DNA of 64,000 nucleotides, taken from the NCBI RefSeq assembly GCF_039023475.1, contig NZ_JBCHVB010000003.1:62001-126000 (forward strand), in the 5' to 3' direction. Made by a program: the position numbers and the translations under genes. A model generated the notes under the pieces. The model was not told the DNA's origin. It saw nothing but the letters and a program-made list of their open reading frames with translations, and ran no database searches. This document shows, piece by piece, positions 1 through 9,091 of this stretch. Origin of the DNA: Erwinia sp039023475 (lineage in GTDB: Bacteria; Pseudomonadota; Gammaproteobacteria; Enterobacterales; Enterobacteriaceae). Numbering within the stretch: position 1 is the first letter of the stretch; each line of letters begins with the position of its first letter.

Positions 1-1
1 C

Positions 2-940
2 GCCGGAACCGATCATATTGATGAGGATTTTCTGAAAGCGCAGGGGATCGGTTTTTCTGCAGCCCCTGGCTGTAATGCTATTGCGGTAGTGGAGTATGTT
101 TTCTCCTCGCTGCTGCTGCTGGCGGAGCGGGATGGCTTTGCGCTGCAAGACCGCACGGTCGGTATCGTTGGCGTGGGCAACGTCGGCAGCAGGCTACAGG
201 CTCGTCTGGAGGCGCTGGGCATCCGTACGCTTTTGTGCGATCCGCCACGCGCAGATCGCGGTGATGACGGGGCGTTCCTGCCGCTGCGCAGCCTGGTGGC
301 TGAGGCGGATATTCTGACTTTCCACACGCCGCTGTTTAACGATGGCGACCATAAAACGCTGCATCTGGCGGATGAGGCGCTGCTGCGGGCGCTGAAGCCA
401 GACACAATCCTGATTAACGCCTGTCGCGGTGCCGTGGTTGATAATACCGCGCTGCTGAAGGTGCTGGCGGAGCGGCGCGATCTGAGCGTGGTGCTGGATG
501 TATGGGAGCCGGAGCCGGAGCTTTCTCTGCCGCTGCTTGAGAAGGTGGATATCGCCACCGCCCACATCGCAGGCTATACGCTGGAAGGCAAGGCGCGTGG
601 GACAACCCAGGTTTTTGAAGCCTGGACCCGTTTCCTGGGTCAGCCGCAGCAGGTGGCGCTCGACACGCTGCTGCCCGCGCCGGAATTTGGCCGTATTACG
701 CTGCACGGTGAGCTGGATCAGCCAACGCTAAAAAGACTGGTGCATCTGGTGTATGATGTGCGCCGCGACGATGCGCTGCTGCGCAAAGCAGCAGCGATAC
801 CGGGCGAGTTTGACCGCCTGCGTAAAAATTATCTTGAGCGTCGCGAATGGTCTTCCCTGCTGGTGCAGTGTGATGATGAGCAGGCCGCCGCGCTGCTGTT
901 GAAGCTGGGCTTCAACGCAACTTTTCATCCAGCGCCTTAA
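2..940 (+). CDS. pdxB: Erythronate-4-phosphate dehydrogenase, 5' end outside window
   Basis: Oxidises 4-phospho-D-erythronate in the DXP-dependent pyridoxal 5'-phosphate pathway in the cytosol. The open frame enters the window at base 2, so the N-terminus is missing; 312 residues are visible, against roughly 380 in the family. The visible part shows the D-2-hydroxyacid dehydrogenase pattern: NAD-binding GVGNVGSRL, then NACRGAVVDN with the catalytic Arg, LDVWEPEPEL with the catalytic Glu and TAHIAGYT with the catalytic His, followed by the PdxB-specific C-terminal dimerisation region. usg follows 53 bp downstream in the same direction, the order found in E. coli. Identity is very secure. Confidence 0.95.
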   Translation, partial: AGTDHIDEDFLKAQGIGFSAAPGCNAIAVVEYVFSSLLLLAERDGFALQDRTVGIVGVGNVGSRLQARLEALGIRTLLCDPPRADRGDDGAFLPLRSLVAEADILTFHTPLFNDGDHKTLHLADEALLRALKPDTILINACRGAVVDNTALLKVLAERRDLSVVLDVWEPEPELSLPLLEKVDIATAHIAGYTLEGKARGTTQVFEAWTRFLGQPQQVALDTLLPAPEFGRITLHGELDQPTLKRLVHLVYDVRRDDALLRKAAAIPGEFDRLRKNYLERREWSSLLVQCDDEQAAALLLKLGFNATFHPAP

Positions 941-993
941 CGCTTTGCCGTAAGGACTGGTCGCTATCTTTTTTCTTTCTGGAGTAAACCAAC

Positions 994-2004
994 ATGTCTG
1001 ACGGCTGGAATATTGCGCTACTGGGCGCGACAGGCGCAGTAGGGGGAGCTGTACTGGAATTGCTGGCTGAACGCCAGTTCCCGGTTGGTGAGCTGCATTT
1101 GCTGGCGAGCGAACGCAGCGCGGGCGAAACCCTGCGTTTTAATCACCACTCATATCTGGTCAACGACGCCAGCGACTTTGACTGGACGCAGGTTCAGCTG
1201 GCCTTTTTTGTCGCTGGCCGTGAAGCCTCGGCGCGCTACGCCGAAGAGGCCGCCAATGCGGGCTGCCTGGTGATTGACTCCAGCGACCTGTTCGCGCTGG
1301 AGCCGGACGTGCCGCTGGTGGTGCCGGACGTTAACCCGCAGGTGCTGGGCGACTACCGTAACCGCAATATCATCAGCGTGGCGGACAGCGTTACCAGCCA
1401 GCTTCTCAGCGCCATCAAACCGCTGATCGAGCACGCGGGTCTGGGACGCCTGCAGGTGACCAGCCTGATCGCCGCCTCTTCACACGGCAAAGCCGCTGTA
1501 GATTCGCTGGCGGGAGAAAGCGCCCGTCTGCTGAATGGCCTGCCGGCGGAAGAGACTTTCTTTGGACGTCAGCTGGCCTTTAACATGCTGCCGCTGCTGC
1601 CGGACGCCGAAGGCAGCGTGGCGCAGGAACGCCGTCTGGTGGATCAGGTCCGCAAAGTCTTGCAGGATGAAGGCCTGCCGATCGCCGTCTCCACGGTACA
1701 GTCGCCGGTGTTTTACGGTAACGCGCAAATTGTCCACATTGAGAACCTGCGTCCGATGTCAGCCGAAGAGGCGCGCGAAGCGCTTTTGCAGGCGGAAGAT
1801 ATCGCGCTGTCAGAAGACGATGATTACCCGACTCAGGTGGGCGATGCTTCCGGTAGCGCGCACCTCAGCCTGGGCTGTCTGCGTAACGATTACGGTATCC
1901 CCGAACTGCTTCAGTTCTGGTCGGTGGCCGACAACGTCCGCTACGGCGGCGCGCTGATGGCGGTCAAAACGGCGGAGAAGCTGGTGCAGGAGTATTTTTA
2001 CTGA
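994..2004 (+). CDS. usg: USG-1 protein, aspartate-semialdehyde dehydrogenase-like
   Basis: A 336-residue paralogue of aspartate-semialdehyde dehydrogenase with no assigned reaction. The N-terminal NADP-type motif GATGAVGG is intact, but where true ASA dehydrogenases have the Cys nucleophile in an NCTT-like context this protein reads VADSVTSQL, so catalysis of the usual reaction is unlikely; this substitution is also typical of Usg. Its TGA stop overlaps the truA ATG by one base (TGATG at 2002-2006), which indicates translational coupling. The start at 994 follows a GGAG a few bases upstream. Gene order pdxB-usg-truA agrees with E. coli. Confidence 0.93.
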   Translation: MSDGWNIALLGATGAVGGAVLELLAERQFPVGELHLLASERSAGETLRFNHHSYLVNDASDFDWTQVQLAFFVAGREASARYAEEAANAGCLVIDSSDLFALEPDVPLVVPDVNPQVLGDYRNRNIISVADSVTSQLLSAIKPLIEHAGLGRLQVTSLIAASSHGKAAVDSLAGESARLLNGLPAEETFFGRQLAFNMLPLLPDAEGSVAQERRLVDQVRKVLQDEGLPIAVSTVQSPVFYGNAQIVHIENLRPMSAEEAREALLQAEDIALSEDDDYPTQVGDASGSAHLSLGCLRNDYGIPELLQFWSVADNVRYGGALMAVKTAEKLVQEYFY

Positions 2005-2822
2005 TGTCAGCCGCAGATTTGCCTGAGCCGCCGGTGATGAAACTGGCACTCGGCATTGAATATGATGGCAGCCGCTATTATGGCTGGCAGCGACAGCAGG
2101 AAGTGCGCAGCGTCCAGGAAAAGCTGGAAAAAGCGCTGTCGAAGGTCGCCAATCATCCGGTCAGCGTTTTCTGCGCGGGCCGGACGGATGCCGGCGTCCA
2201 CGGCACGGGGCAGGTGGTGCACTTTGAAACCACCTCGCCGCGCAAGGACGCGGCCTGGACGCTGGGCGTCAACGCGAACCTGCCGGATGATATTGCGGTG
2301 CGCTGGGTCAAGCCAGTAGTCCAGGAGTTCCACGCCCGCTTCAGCGCGACGGCGCGGCGCTACCGTTATGTGATTTACAATCGCCGCCTGCGTCCCGCCA
2401 TTCTGCACGGCGGGGTGACGCATTTTTACCATCCTCTGGATGCGGAAAAAATGCAGCGCGCCGGCCAGTGCCTGTTGGGAGAAAACGATTTTACCTCGTT
2501 TCGGGCGGTGCAGTGCCAGTCGCGAACGCCGTGGCGCAACGTGATCCATCTTAACGTAAACCGCCTGGGCGCCTACGTGGTCGTGGATATTAAGGCGAAT
2601 GCCTTTGTGCACCATATGGTGCGAAATATTGTGGGCAGCCTGATGGAAATAGGCTGTGGGAATAAGCCAGAGAACTGGATGGCTGAACTGCTGGCGGCAA
2701 AAGATCGCACGCTGGCTGCCGCAACCGCGAGAGCCGAAGGGCTTTACCTGGTGGCGGTTGATTATCCTGAACACTATGACTTACCACGTCCACCGATGGG
2801 GCCGCTGTTCCTCGGGGATTAA
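2004..2822 (+). CDS. truA: tRNA pseudouridine(38-40) synthase
   Basis: Converts uridines 38, 39 and 40 of the tRNA anticodon stem-loop to pseudouridine. The 272-residue product is nearly identical to E. coli TruA, with the catalytic Asp62 inside CAGRTDAGVHGTGQ and the conserved FHARFSATARRYRY and VHHMVRNIVGSLM stretches. The first ATG at 2004 overlaps the usg stop and gives the E. coli-like N-terminal extension before MKLALGIEYDG. A second in-frame ATG at 2037 lies just before that conserved start, but the coupled position is preferred. dedA follows 28 bp downstream. Confidence 0.96.
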   Translation: MSAADLPEPPVMKLALGIEYDGSRYYGWQRQQEVRSVQEKLEKALSKVANHPVSVFCAGRTDAGVHGTGQVVHFETTSPRKDAAWTLGVNANLPDDIAVRWVKPVVQEFHARFSATARRYRYVIYNRRLRPAILHGGVTHFYHPLDAEKMQRAGQCLLGENDFTSFRAVQCQSRTPWRNVIHLNVNRLGAYVVVDIKANAFVHHMVRNIVGSLMEIGCGNKPENWMAELLAAKDRTLAAATARAEGLYLVAVDYPEHYDLPRPPMGPLFLGD

Positions 2823-2850
2823 TCCTGGCTGAAGTACTAAGGAAAGAAGC

Positions 2851-3513
2851 ATGGAAATGATTCACACCGTGATCGATTTTATTCTGCACATTGATGTCCA
2901 TTTACAGGCAATGGTTGCGCAGTACGGCGTCTGGATTTATGCCATTCTGTTCCTTATCTTGTTCTGCGAAACGGGGTTAGTGGTCACGCCTTTCCTGCCG
3001 GGTGACTCTCTGCTGTTTGTCGCCGGTGCGCTCGCGGCTATCCCTGACAGCGCGCTGAACGTCCATGTGATGGTGGTCCTGTTGTGCATCGCGGCCATCC
3101 TTGGCGACGCGGTGAACTACACCATCGGCAGGCTGTTTGGCGATAAGCTGTTCAGTAACCCGGACTCGAAAATCTTCCGCCGCAGCTACCTTAATAAAAC
3201 GCACGAATTTTACGAGCGTCACGGTGGGAAAACGATTATTCTTGCGCGCTTCGTGCCAATCGTCCGCACCTTTGCGCCGTTTGTCGCCGGGATGGGCAAA
3301 ATGTCCTATCGCCATTTCGCCTTCTATAACGTGACGGGCGCGCTGATTTGGGTTCTGCTGTTTTCCTATGCCGGTTATTTCTTTGGTAATTTGCCGGCGA
3401 TCCAGGAAAACCTTCACTACCTGATCGTGGCGATAATCCTGGTGTCGGTACTGCCCGGCGTGGTAGAAGTGCTGCGCCACCGGCGGGCGGCGAAGCAGCA
3501 GAAAACGCAGTAA
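2851..3513 (+). CDS. dedA: DedA family inner membrane protein
   Basis: A 220-residue polytopic inner-membrane protein of the DedA/SNARE-associated family. Family members are linked to envelope integrity, membrane potential and undecaprenyl phosphate or phospholipid translocation; the exact substrate of this one is not shown by sequence. The family signatures are present: the membrane-embedded FCETGLVVTPFLPGDSLLF with an acidic residue and the FARFVPIVRTFAPFVAGM arginine motif. The RBS AAGGAAAG lies upstream of the ATG. It sits between truA and accD as in E. coli. Confidence 0.93.
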   Translation: MEMIHTVIDFILHIDVHLQAMVAQYGVWIYAILFLILFCETGLVVTPFLPGDSLLFVAGALAAIPDSALNVHVMVVLLCIAAILGDAVNYTIGRLFGDKLFSNPDSKIFRRSYLNKTHEFYERHGGKTIILARFVPIVRTFAPFVAGMGKMSYRHFAFYNVTGALIWVLLFSYAGYFFGNLPAIQENLHYLIVAIILVSVLPGVVEVLRHRRAAKQQKTQ

Positions 3514-3599
3514 AACATCGCTAAACTGCCCTCCGGCCAGCAGATTTTTATCCAAAGTCCCGGACGGTTATGGTTTAATGAGCGACATTTATGGTCCGT

Positions 3600-3642
3600 G
3601 CCGCAGCATGCGGCGCGGAAAAAGAAAAACTGGTTTCACCAG
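3600..3642 (+). promoter_or_regulatory. Two leader hairpins before accD
   Basis: Two perfect short stems lie between the dedA stop and the accD start: GCCGCA/TGCGGC (3600-3614, 3-nt loop) and CTGGT/ACCAG (3630-3642, 3-nt loop). The second ends about 20 nt before the accD ATG, close to the RBS AGAAAGG. E. coli carboxyltransferase is known to bind its own mRNA; whether these stems act in translational control is inference. Confidence 0.35.
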
Positions 3643-3663
3643 GTTCAAACAGAAAGGTCATCA

Positions 3664-4578
3664 ATGAGCTGGATTGAACGAATTCTCAATAAGAGCACTA
3701 TTACCCCATCGCGCAAGGCCAGCATTCCGGAAGGCGTCTGGACCAAGTGTGACAGCTGTGGTCAGGTACTTTACCGCGCCGAGCTGGAGCGTAATCTGGA
3801 AGTCTGCCCGAAATGCGATCACCACATGCGCATGCACGGACGCGATCGCCTGCACAGCGTGCTGGATGAAGGGTCGATGGTTGAACTGGGCAGCGAGCTG
3901 GAGCCAAAAGATCTGCTCAAATTCCGGGATTCCAAAAAGTATAAAGACCGTCTGGTCGCCGCGCAAAAAGACACCGGCGAGAAAGACGCGCTGATCGTTA
4001 TGAAAGGCACGCTGCACGGCATGCCTGTCGTGGCGGCGGCGTTTGAATTCGCCTTTATGGGCGGTTCCATGGGCTCCGTCGTGGGCGCGCGTTTCGTTCG
4101 CGCCGTCGAGCAGGCGCTGGAAGATAACTGCCCGATGATCTGCTTCTCCGCCTCCGGCGGCGCCCGTATGCAGGAAGCGCTTCAGTCGCTGATGCAGATG
4201 GCGAAGACCAGCGCGGCGCTGGCTAAGATGCAGGAGCGCGGTCTGCCTTATATCTCCGTGCTGACTGACCCGACCATGGGCGGCGTGTCGGCGAGCTTTG
4301 CGATGCTGGGCGATCTGAATATTGCTGAACCGAAAGCGCTGATCGGCTTTGCCGGCCCGCGCGTGATTGAGCAGACCGTTCGCGAGAAGCTGCCACCGGG
4401 CTTCCAGCGCAGCGAGTTCCTGATTGAGAAGGGCGCCATCGATATGATCGTGCGCCGTCCGGTCATGCGCTTCAAGCTGGCCAGCGTTCTGGCGAAGATG
4501 ATGAATCTGCCTGCGCCACAGGAAGAAGTCCTGAGCGAAGCCGTTGACGACGACCCTTCACAGAGCCACGAGGCCTGA
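3664..4578 (+). CDS. accD: Acetyl-CoA carboxylase carboxyltransferase subunit beta
   Basis: Beta subunit of the carboxyltransferase that makes malonyl-CoA, the first committed step of fatty acid synthesis; it works as an alpha2beta2 complex with AccA. A four-cysteine zinc ribbon is at the N-terminus (Cys29, Cys32, Cys48, Cys51), followed by the crotonase-type carboxyltransferase domain with GGSMGSVVGARF and ASGGARMQEA. The frame is open further upstream, but the ATG at 3664 has the RBS AGAAAGG and gives MSWIERI and 304 residues, equal in length to E. coli AccD. folC follows after 61 bp containing a hairpin. Confidence 0.97.
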   Translation: MSWIERILNKSTITPSRKASIPEGVWTKCDSCGQVLYRAELERNLEVCPKCDHHMRMHGRDRLHSVLDEGSMVELGSELEPKDLLKFRDSKKYKDRLVAAQKDTGEKDALIVMKGTLHGMPVVAAAFEFAFMGGSMGSVVGARFVRAVEQALEDNCPMICFSASGGARMQEALQSLMQMAKTSAALAKMQERGLPYISVLTDPTMGGVSASFAMLGDLNIAEPKALIGFAGPRVIEQTVREKLPPGFQRSEFLIEKGAIDMIVRRPVMRFKLASVLAKMMNLPAPQEEVLSEAVDDDPSQSHEA

Positions 4579-4587
4579 CCGACGATC

Positions 4588-4607
4588 GAAAGGGCGAAAG
4601 CCCTTTC
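4588..4607 (+). other. accD-folC intercistronic hairpin
   Basis: A perfect 8-bp stem GAAAGGGC/GCCCTTTC is closed by a GAAA tetraloop just after the accD stop. There is no T-tract, so it is more likely an RNA-stability or processing element than a full terminator. Confidence 0.45.
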
Positions 4608-4639
4608 ACCAATGCACCGTAACGCAGTGAACGGGACAC

Positions 4640-5902
4640 ATGGATAATCTTCCTCAAGCCACGTCGCCTCTGGTCACGTGGCTTCATTATCTTGAGAATC
4701 TGCATTCTCAGGCTATCGAACTCGGGCTGGCCCGCGTTCAACGCGTGGCTGACGCGCTGGATCTGCTGACGCCTGCTCCCTTCGTTTTCACCGTCGCCGG
4801 CACCAACGGCAAAGGCACCACCTGTCGTACGCTGGAGACGCTGCTGATGGCGGCGGGGTATCGCGTCGGCGTGTTCAGCTCTCCCCATCTTCTGCGCTAT
4901 ACCGAACGCGTACGCATTCAGGACGAAGAGCTGCCCGAAGCCGATCACACCGCCTCATTTGCGGAGATTGAAGCCGGACGGGGAGAGACGTCACTCACCT
5001 ATTTTGAATATGGCATGCTTTCCGCGCTCTGGCTGTTTAAGCGGGCGAAACTGGATGTGGTCATTCTTGAAGTGGGACTGGGCGGGCGGCTGGATGCGAC
5101 CAACATTGTGGACGCTGATGTCGCTGTGGTGACCAGTATTGCCCTCGACCATACCGACTGGCTGGGGCCGGATCGCGACAGCATTGGCCGTGAAAAGGCG
5201 GGTATCTTCCGCGGCGGAAAACCTGCCGTGGTAGGGGAGCCTGATATGCCCTCAACGATCGCCGATGTCGCCGACTCGGTAGGCGCACAGCTGCTGAAGC
5301 GTGGCCGTGACTGGTCATTCCGCGTTGGCGACGACAGCTGGGCGTTCAGCGATTCACACGGTACGCTCAGCGGACTGCCGCTGCCGCAGGTGCCGCTGCC
5401 CAACGCCGCCACCGCGCTGGCGGCATTGCGGGCATCGGGGCTGAAGGTGGATGACACCCTCATCCGGCAGTGGCTGGATAAAGCGATTCTGCCAGGGCGT
5501 TTTCAGACCGTCTTGCAGTCACCGCGCGTTATCCTTGATGTGGCGCATAACCCGCACGCGGCGGCATACCTGGCTGGCCGCCTTAGCGCCCTGCCAAAAA
5601 CCGGCAAGGTGCACGCGGTGGTAGGAATGCTGCATGATAAAGACATCGCCGGTACGCTGGCCTGCCTGCTACCGGAAGTTGACCAGTGGTACTGTGCGCC
5701 GCTGGCGGGCCCGCGTGGCGCGACCGCAGAGGAACTGTTAACGCATCTGCCGCAGGCGCAGGCTTTCACCAGCGTCGTCGCCGCTTACCAGCATGCGCTT
5801 TTGCAGGTTGAAGAGCGGGACGTGGTAATAGTGTGTGGTTCATTCCACACGGTAGCGCAGGTAATGGAAACGATGGAAACGGAGAAGGGCAGTGGCAAGT
5901 AA
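4640..5902 (+). CDS. folC: Bifunctional dihydrofolate synthase / folylpolyglutamate synthase
   Basis: Adds glutamate to dihydropteroate and then further glutamates to folates, using ATP in the cytosol. The 420 residues match the E. coli enzyme in length. The Mur-ligase-type P-loop is FTVAGTNGKGTTCRTL near residue 52, followed by VFSSPHLLRYTERVRI, EVGLGGRLDATN and SIALDHTDWLG; the C-terminal ligase domain carries LDVAHNPHAAAYL. The end overlaps the dedD GTG start by 11 bases, showing a tight operon. Confidence 0.97.
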   Translation: MDNLPQATSPLVTWLHYLENLHSQAIELGLARVQRVADALDLLTPAPFVFTVAGTNGKGTTCRTLETLLMAAGYRVGVFSSPHLLRYTERVRIQDEELPEADHTASFAEIEAGRGETSLTYFEYGMLSALWLFKRAKLDVVILEVGLGGRLDATNIVDADVAVVTSIALDHTDWLGPDRDSIGREKAGIFRGGKPAVVGEPDMPSTIADVADSVGAQLLKRGRDWSFRVGDDSWAFSDSHGTLSGLPLPQVPLPNAATALAALRASGLKVDDTLIRQWLDKAILPGRFQTVLQSPRVILDVAHNPHAAAYLAGRLSALPKTGKVHAVVGMLHDKDIAGTLACLLPEVDQWYCAPLAGPRGATAEELLTHLPQAQAFTSVVAAYQHALLQVEERDVVIVCGSFHTVAQVMETMETEKGSGK

Positions 5903-6614
5903 GTTTCAAAACCGTTTAGTCGGCACCATCATTATCGTGGCGCTGGGCGTGATTATTCTGCCCGGCCTGCTGGATGGTAAGAAAAAGCATTATAAAGAGG
6001 AGTTCGCGGCCATTCCGCTGGTGCCGAAGCCTGGCGATCAGCAGGAGACTGACATGGTACCGCCGGTCACCCAGTCGCTCCCGGCCCACCCTCCAGCCAG
6101 CCTGGCGCCAGAGGGAAGCGGCAACGACAATCCGTCGCGGGCGGAGAGCGGCTCAAATGCGCCGCAGTCCTCTAACCAGCCGACGGTGATCACGCCGCCG
6201 CCGGTACAGCAGTCCCGGCCTGAGCCTGAACCAGTCAGGAAACCGGTACCCGCGGCACAGCCTAAACCGCAGCCGAAGCCGGTAGAAAAACCGGCTCCTG
6301 TAGAGAAGCCGAAGCCTCAGCCTAAGCCTAAGCCGGAAACGGCGCCGGCAGAGCGTGAAAGTGCACCGACGGGCCAGGCCTGGGTCGTGCAGCTTGGCGC
6401 GCTGAAAAACGCCGCCAAAGTCGATGAGATTGTGGCGAAGCTACGCCTCTCAGGCTACCGTGCCTTTACCGTGCCGGCTTCTCCCGTGCAGGGGCAAATC
6501 ACCCGTATTTACGTCGGGCCTGATGCCTCAAAGGCCAAATTGCAGGGGTCCATCGGTGAGCTGAAAGGTCTTTCCGGACTGAGCGGCGTAATTAAGCCCT
6601 ATAGCGTTCGCTAA
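5892..6614 (+). CDS. dedD: Septal ring protein DedD, SPOR domain
   Basis: A bitopic inner-membrane cell-division protein of 240 residues. A short cytoplasmic N-terminus leads into a membrane span (about residues 9-26, GTIIIVALGVIILPGLL). A Pro/Lys/Gln-rich periplasmic linker of about 120 residues with repeated PKPQPKP units follows, then a C-terminal SPOR domain (from about residue 160, WVVQLGALKNAAKVDEI) that binds denuded septal peptidoglycan. Translation starts at a GTG inside folC, with GGAG at 5881-5884. The Pro-rich linker has low-complexity codon use. Confidence 0.93.
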   Translation: MASKFQNRLVGTIIIVALGVIILPGLLDGKKKHYKEEFAAIPLVPKPGDQQETDMVPPVTQSLPAHPPASLAPEGSGNDNPSRAESGSNAPQSSNQPTVITPPPVQQSRPEPEPVRKPVPAAQPKPQPKPVEKPAPVEKPKPQPKPKPETAPAERESAPTGQAWVVQLGALKNAAKVDEIVAKLRLSGYRAFTVPASPVQGQITRIYVGPDASKAKLQGSIGELKGLSGLSGVIKPYSVR

Positions 6615-6936
6615 CGGTTCCGGCACGATTTTCGCGCCCTGACAGGGGCGCGATGCTTTATTGAAAGGCTGTGCCTGTTACTGTGAAAGATACAGCCTTT
6701 CATTCCCCATTAAGCGCACCCCCGGCCTGCGTAAAATAGCGGTGCTGGCGGGCGTTAATTTACTGTAAATCAGGCGGTTGTTTTCTCCACACGTCAGGTG
6801 CCCTCCGCCTGTCCGGCCGGGGAGCAAACGCCGTTTTTTTAAGCAAGGCGTTTTAATTAAACGGGCAAAGGAAAACGGTACGCAAACGTTTTCTTTTTCT
6901 GTTAGAATTCGCCCCGAACTGGATGCAGAAGAGTTC
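6615..6936. other. 322-bp dedD-cvpA intergenic region
   Basis: The left part has a GC-rich imperfect hairpin right after dedD (CGCGCCC against GGGGCGCG, about 6633-6652) followed by a T-poor tail, a possible weak terminator. The right part carries the cvpA-purF promoter and PurR box. No convincing gene was seen; an in-frame open stretch from 6778 into cvpA has no RBS. Confidence 0.6.
6880..6908 (+). promoter_or_regulatory. PurR operator and -10 element of the cvpA-purF promoter
   Basis: ACGCAAACGTTTTCTT at 6880-6895 matches the PurR operator (consensus ACGCAAACGTGTGCGT) and, as I recall it, is the same as the operator at this place in E. coli. TAGAAT at 6903-6908 fits a -10 hexamer, which puts the -35 region inside the operator. 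Expected effect: hypoxanthine or guanine-bound PurR represses cvpA-purF. Confidence 0.85.
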
Positions 6937-7422
6937 ATGGTCTGGATAGATTACGTCATTATTGCGGTTATTGGTTTTTCGGCTCTCGTGAGCCTGATCC
7001 GTGGGTTCGTCCGGGAAGCACTTTCTCTCGTCACCTGGGGTTGCGCATTTTTTGTCGCCAGCCATTACTACAGCTTCCTTGCCGTCTGGTTTACAGGTTT
7101 TGAAGACGAACTGGTTCGAAATGGCATCGCCATTGCGGTGTTGTTCATTGCCACGCTGTTAGTCGGGGCAATCGTCAACTACGTGATTGGGTCGCTGGTT
7201 GAAAAAACCGGCCTGTCGGGTACCGACAGGGTACTGGGAGTCTGTTTCGGGGCATTACGCGGCGTGCTGATCGTATCAGCCATTCTGTTTTTCCTCGACA
7301 CATTCACCGGTTTTTCCAAAAGCCCGGACTGGCAGCAGTCCCAGCTTGTTCCCCAGTTCAGTTATGTTATCAGGTGGTTTTTTGACTACCTGCAAAGCAC
7401 GTCGAGTTTTTTACCCCGGTAA
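6937..7422 (+). CDS. cvpA: Colicin V production family membrane protein
   Basis: A 161-residue inner-membrane protein with four hydrophobic segments (for example WIDYVIIAVIGFSALVSLI and GIAIAVLFIATLLVGAIVNYVIG), nearly identical to E. coli CvpA. It is named from colicin V export; its molecular role is not settled and it has been tied to envelope homeostasis. The frame extends upstream, but the ATG at 6937 gives MVWIDY, the family N-terminus, and lies downstream of the promoter. It is co-transcribed with purF, 36 bp away. Confidence 0.93.
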   Translation: MVWIDYVIIAVIGFSALVSLIRGFVREALSLVTWGCAFFVASHYYSFLAVWFTGFEDELVRNGIAIAVLFIATLLVGAIVNYVIGSLVEKTGLSGTDRVLGVCFGALRGVLIVSAILFFLDTFTGFSKSPDWQQSQLVPQFSYVIRWFFDYLQSTSSFLPR

Positions 7423-7458
7423 TCGAGCCGGGGTTGCGGCTTATGAGGATATGACAAC

Positions 7459-8976
7459 ATGTGCGGTATTGTCGGGATCGCCGGTTTTATGCCGGTCAAC
7501 CAGTCGATTTATGACGCGTTAACGGTGCTTCAGCACCGTGGGCAGGATGCGGCGGGCATCGTTACTATTGATGCCTTAAACTGTTTCCGCCTGCGTAAAG
7601 CAAACGGACTGGTCAGCGATATTTTTGAAGCCCGCCATATGCAGCGTTTGCAGGGCAATATGGGGATTGGCCACGTGCGCTATCCTACAGCGGGAAGCTC
7701 CAGCGCTTCCGAAGCGCAGCCTTTCTACGTCAACTCGCCTTACGGCATTACGCTTGCGCACAACGGCAACCTGACCAACGCCCACGAACTGCGTAAGCAG
7801 CTGTTTGAAAGCGGTCGCCGTCATGTCAACACCACCTCAGATTCTGAGATCCTGCTGAATATCTTTGCGGTTGAGCTGGATCGCTTTCAGCACTACCCGC
7901 TGGAAGCCGAAAACATTTTTGCGGCCGTTGCGGCGGTGCACCAGCAGGTTCGCGGCGCTTACGCCTGCGTGGCGATGATCATCGGCCACGGCCTGGTGGC
8001 TTTCCGCGATCCTAACGGCATTCGCCCGCTGGTCATTGGCAAGCGCGGCATGCAGGATGGCCGCAGCGAATATATGGTGGCCTCTGAAAGCGTGGCGCTG
8101 GATACGCTCGGCTTTGAATTCCTGCGCGACGTTGCGCCAGGCGAAGCGGTCTACGTCACCGAGAAAGGGCAGCTGTTTACGCGTCAGTGCGCGGAAAACC
8201 CGAAATGCAATCCCTGCCTGTTTGAGTACGTCTATTTTTCCCGCCCGGATTCGTTCCTGGACAAAATCTCCGTCTACAGCGCACGCGTCCGTATGGGCAC
8301 CAAGCTGGGCGAGAAAATTGCCCGCGAGTGGGAAGATCTGGATATCGATGTGGTCATTCCGATCCCGGAAACCTCCTGCGATATCGCGCTGGAGATGGCC
8401 CGCATTCTGGATAAGCCTTACCGTCAGGGGTTCGTTAAAAACCGCTACGTGGGCCGTACCTTTATCATGCCGGGCCAGCATCAGCGCCGCAGCGCCGTCA
8501 GGCGTAAGCTGAACGCCAACCGCGCGGAGTTTCGTGATAAGAACGTGCTGCTGGTGGATGATTCCATCGTTCGCGGCACCACGTCTGAGCAGATCATTGA
8601 GATGGCCCGCGAAGCCGGCGCGAAAAAAGTCTATCTCGCCTCCGCCGCGCCGGAAATCCGTTTCCCGAACGTTTATGGCATCGATATGCCAAGCGCAACG
8701 GAACTGATTGCCCACGGTCGTGAAGTGGAAGAGATCCGCCAGCTGATTGGTGCGGATGCGCTGATTTTCCAGGATCTCAGCGATCTTATCGACGCCGTTC
8801 GTGAAGAGAATCCGGATATCGCTCAGTTTGAGTGTTCGGTCTTCAACGGGGTTTACGTCACTAAAGATGTCGATCAGCAGTATCTTGAATATCTGCAGTC
8901 GCTGCGGAATGACGATGCCAAAGCGATGGCTCGTCAGAACGAAGTGGAAAATCTGGAAATGCACAACGAAGGTTAA
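7459..8976 (+). CDS. purF: Amidophosphoribosyltransferase
   Basis: First committed enzyme of de novo purine synthesis: PRPP plus glutamine gives 5-phosphoribosylamine. The 505-residue protein starts MCGIVGIAGF, so removal of Met exposes the catalytic Cys of the N-terminal Ntn glutaminase. The C-terminal PRTase domain has the PRPP motif VLLVDDSIVRGTTS. It lies behind cvpA under the PurR-controlled promoter and is followed by two strong terminators. Confidence 0.97.
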   Translation: MCGIVGIAGFMPVNQSIYDALTVLQHRGQDAAGIVTIDALNCFRLRKANGLVSDIFEARHMQRLQGNMGIGHVRYPTAGSSSASEAQPFYVNSPYGITLAHNGNLTNAHELRKQLFESGRRHVNTTSDSEILLNIFAVELDRFQHYPLEAENIFAAVAAVHQQVRGAYACVAMIIGHGLVAFRDPNGIRPLVIGKRGMQDGRSEYMVASESVALDTLGFEFLRDVAPGEAVYVTEKGQLFTRQCAENPKCNPCLFEYVYFSRPDSFLDKISVYSARVRMGTKLGEKIAREWEDLDIDVVIPIPETSCDIALEMARILDKPYRQGFVKNRYVGRTFIMPGQHQRRSAVRRKLNANRAEFRDKNVLLVDDSIVRGTTSEQIIEMAREAGAKKVYLASAAPEIRFPNVYGIDMPSATELIAHGREVEEIRQLIGADALIFQDLSDLIDAVREENPDIAQFECSVFNGVYVTKDVDQQYLEYLQSLRNDDAKAMARQNEVENLEMHNEG

Positions 8977-9004
8977 TACCCTTAACGGTGTGTCAGCAGG
9001 TATG

Positions 9005-9067
9005 ATGGGCTGGAAGCGATTCCGGCCCATTTCTTTTTTTTGGCCCGCCGGTTTTGCGGGCCCTTTT
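9005..9067 (+). terminator. Tandem intrinsic terminators after purF
   Basis: First hairpin: ATGGGCTGGAA at 9005-9015, GCGA tetraloop, TTCCGGCCCAT at 9020-9030 (one T-G wobble), followed by an eight-T run ending at 9041. Second hairpin: GGCCCGC at 9042-9048, 7-nt loop, GCGGGCC at 9056-9062, then TTTT. Together they should insulate purF from ubiX. Confidence 0.88.
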
Positions 9068-9091
9068 CGTCTTTAACAGCGCAGGTTTATT

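Noticed and set aside
7837..9030. 397-codon antisense frame opposite purF
   Set aside because: A shadow of the purF coding strand that also runs across the purF terminator; no RBS and no recognisable domain.
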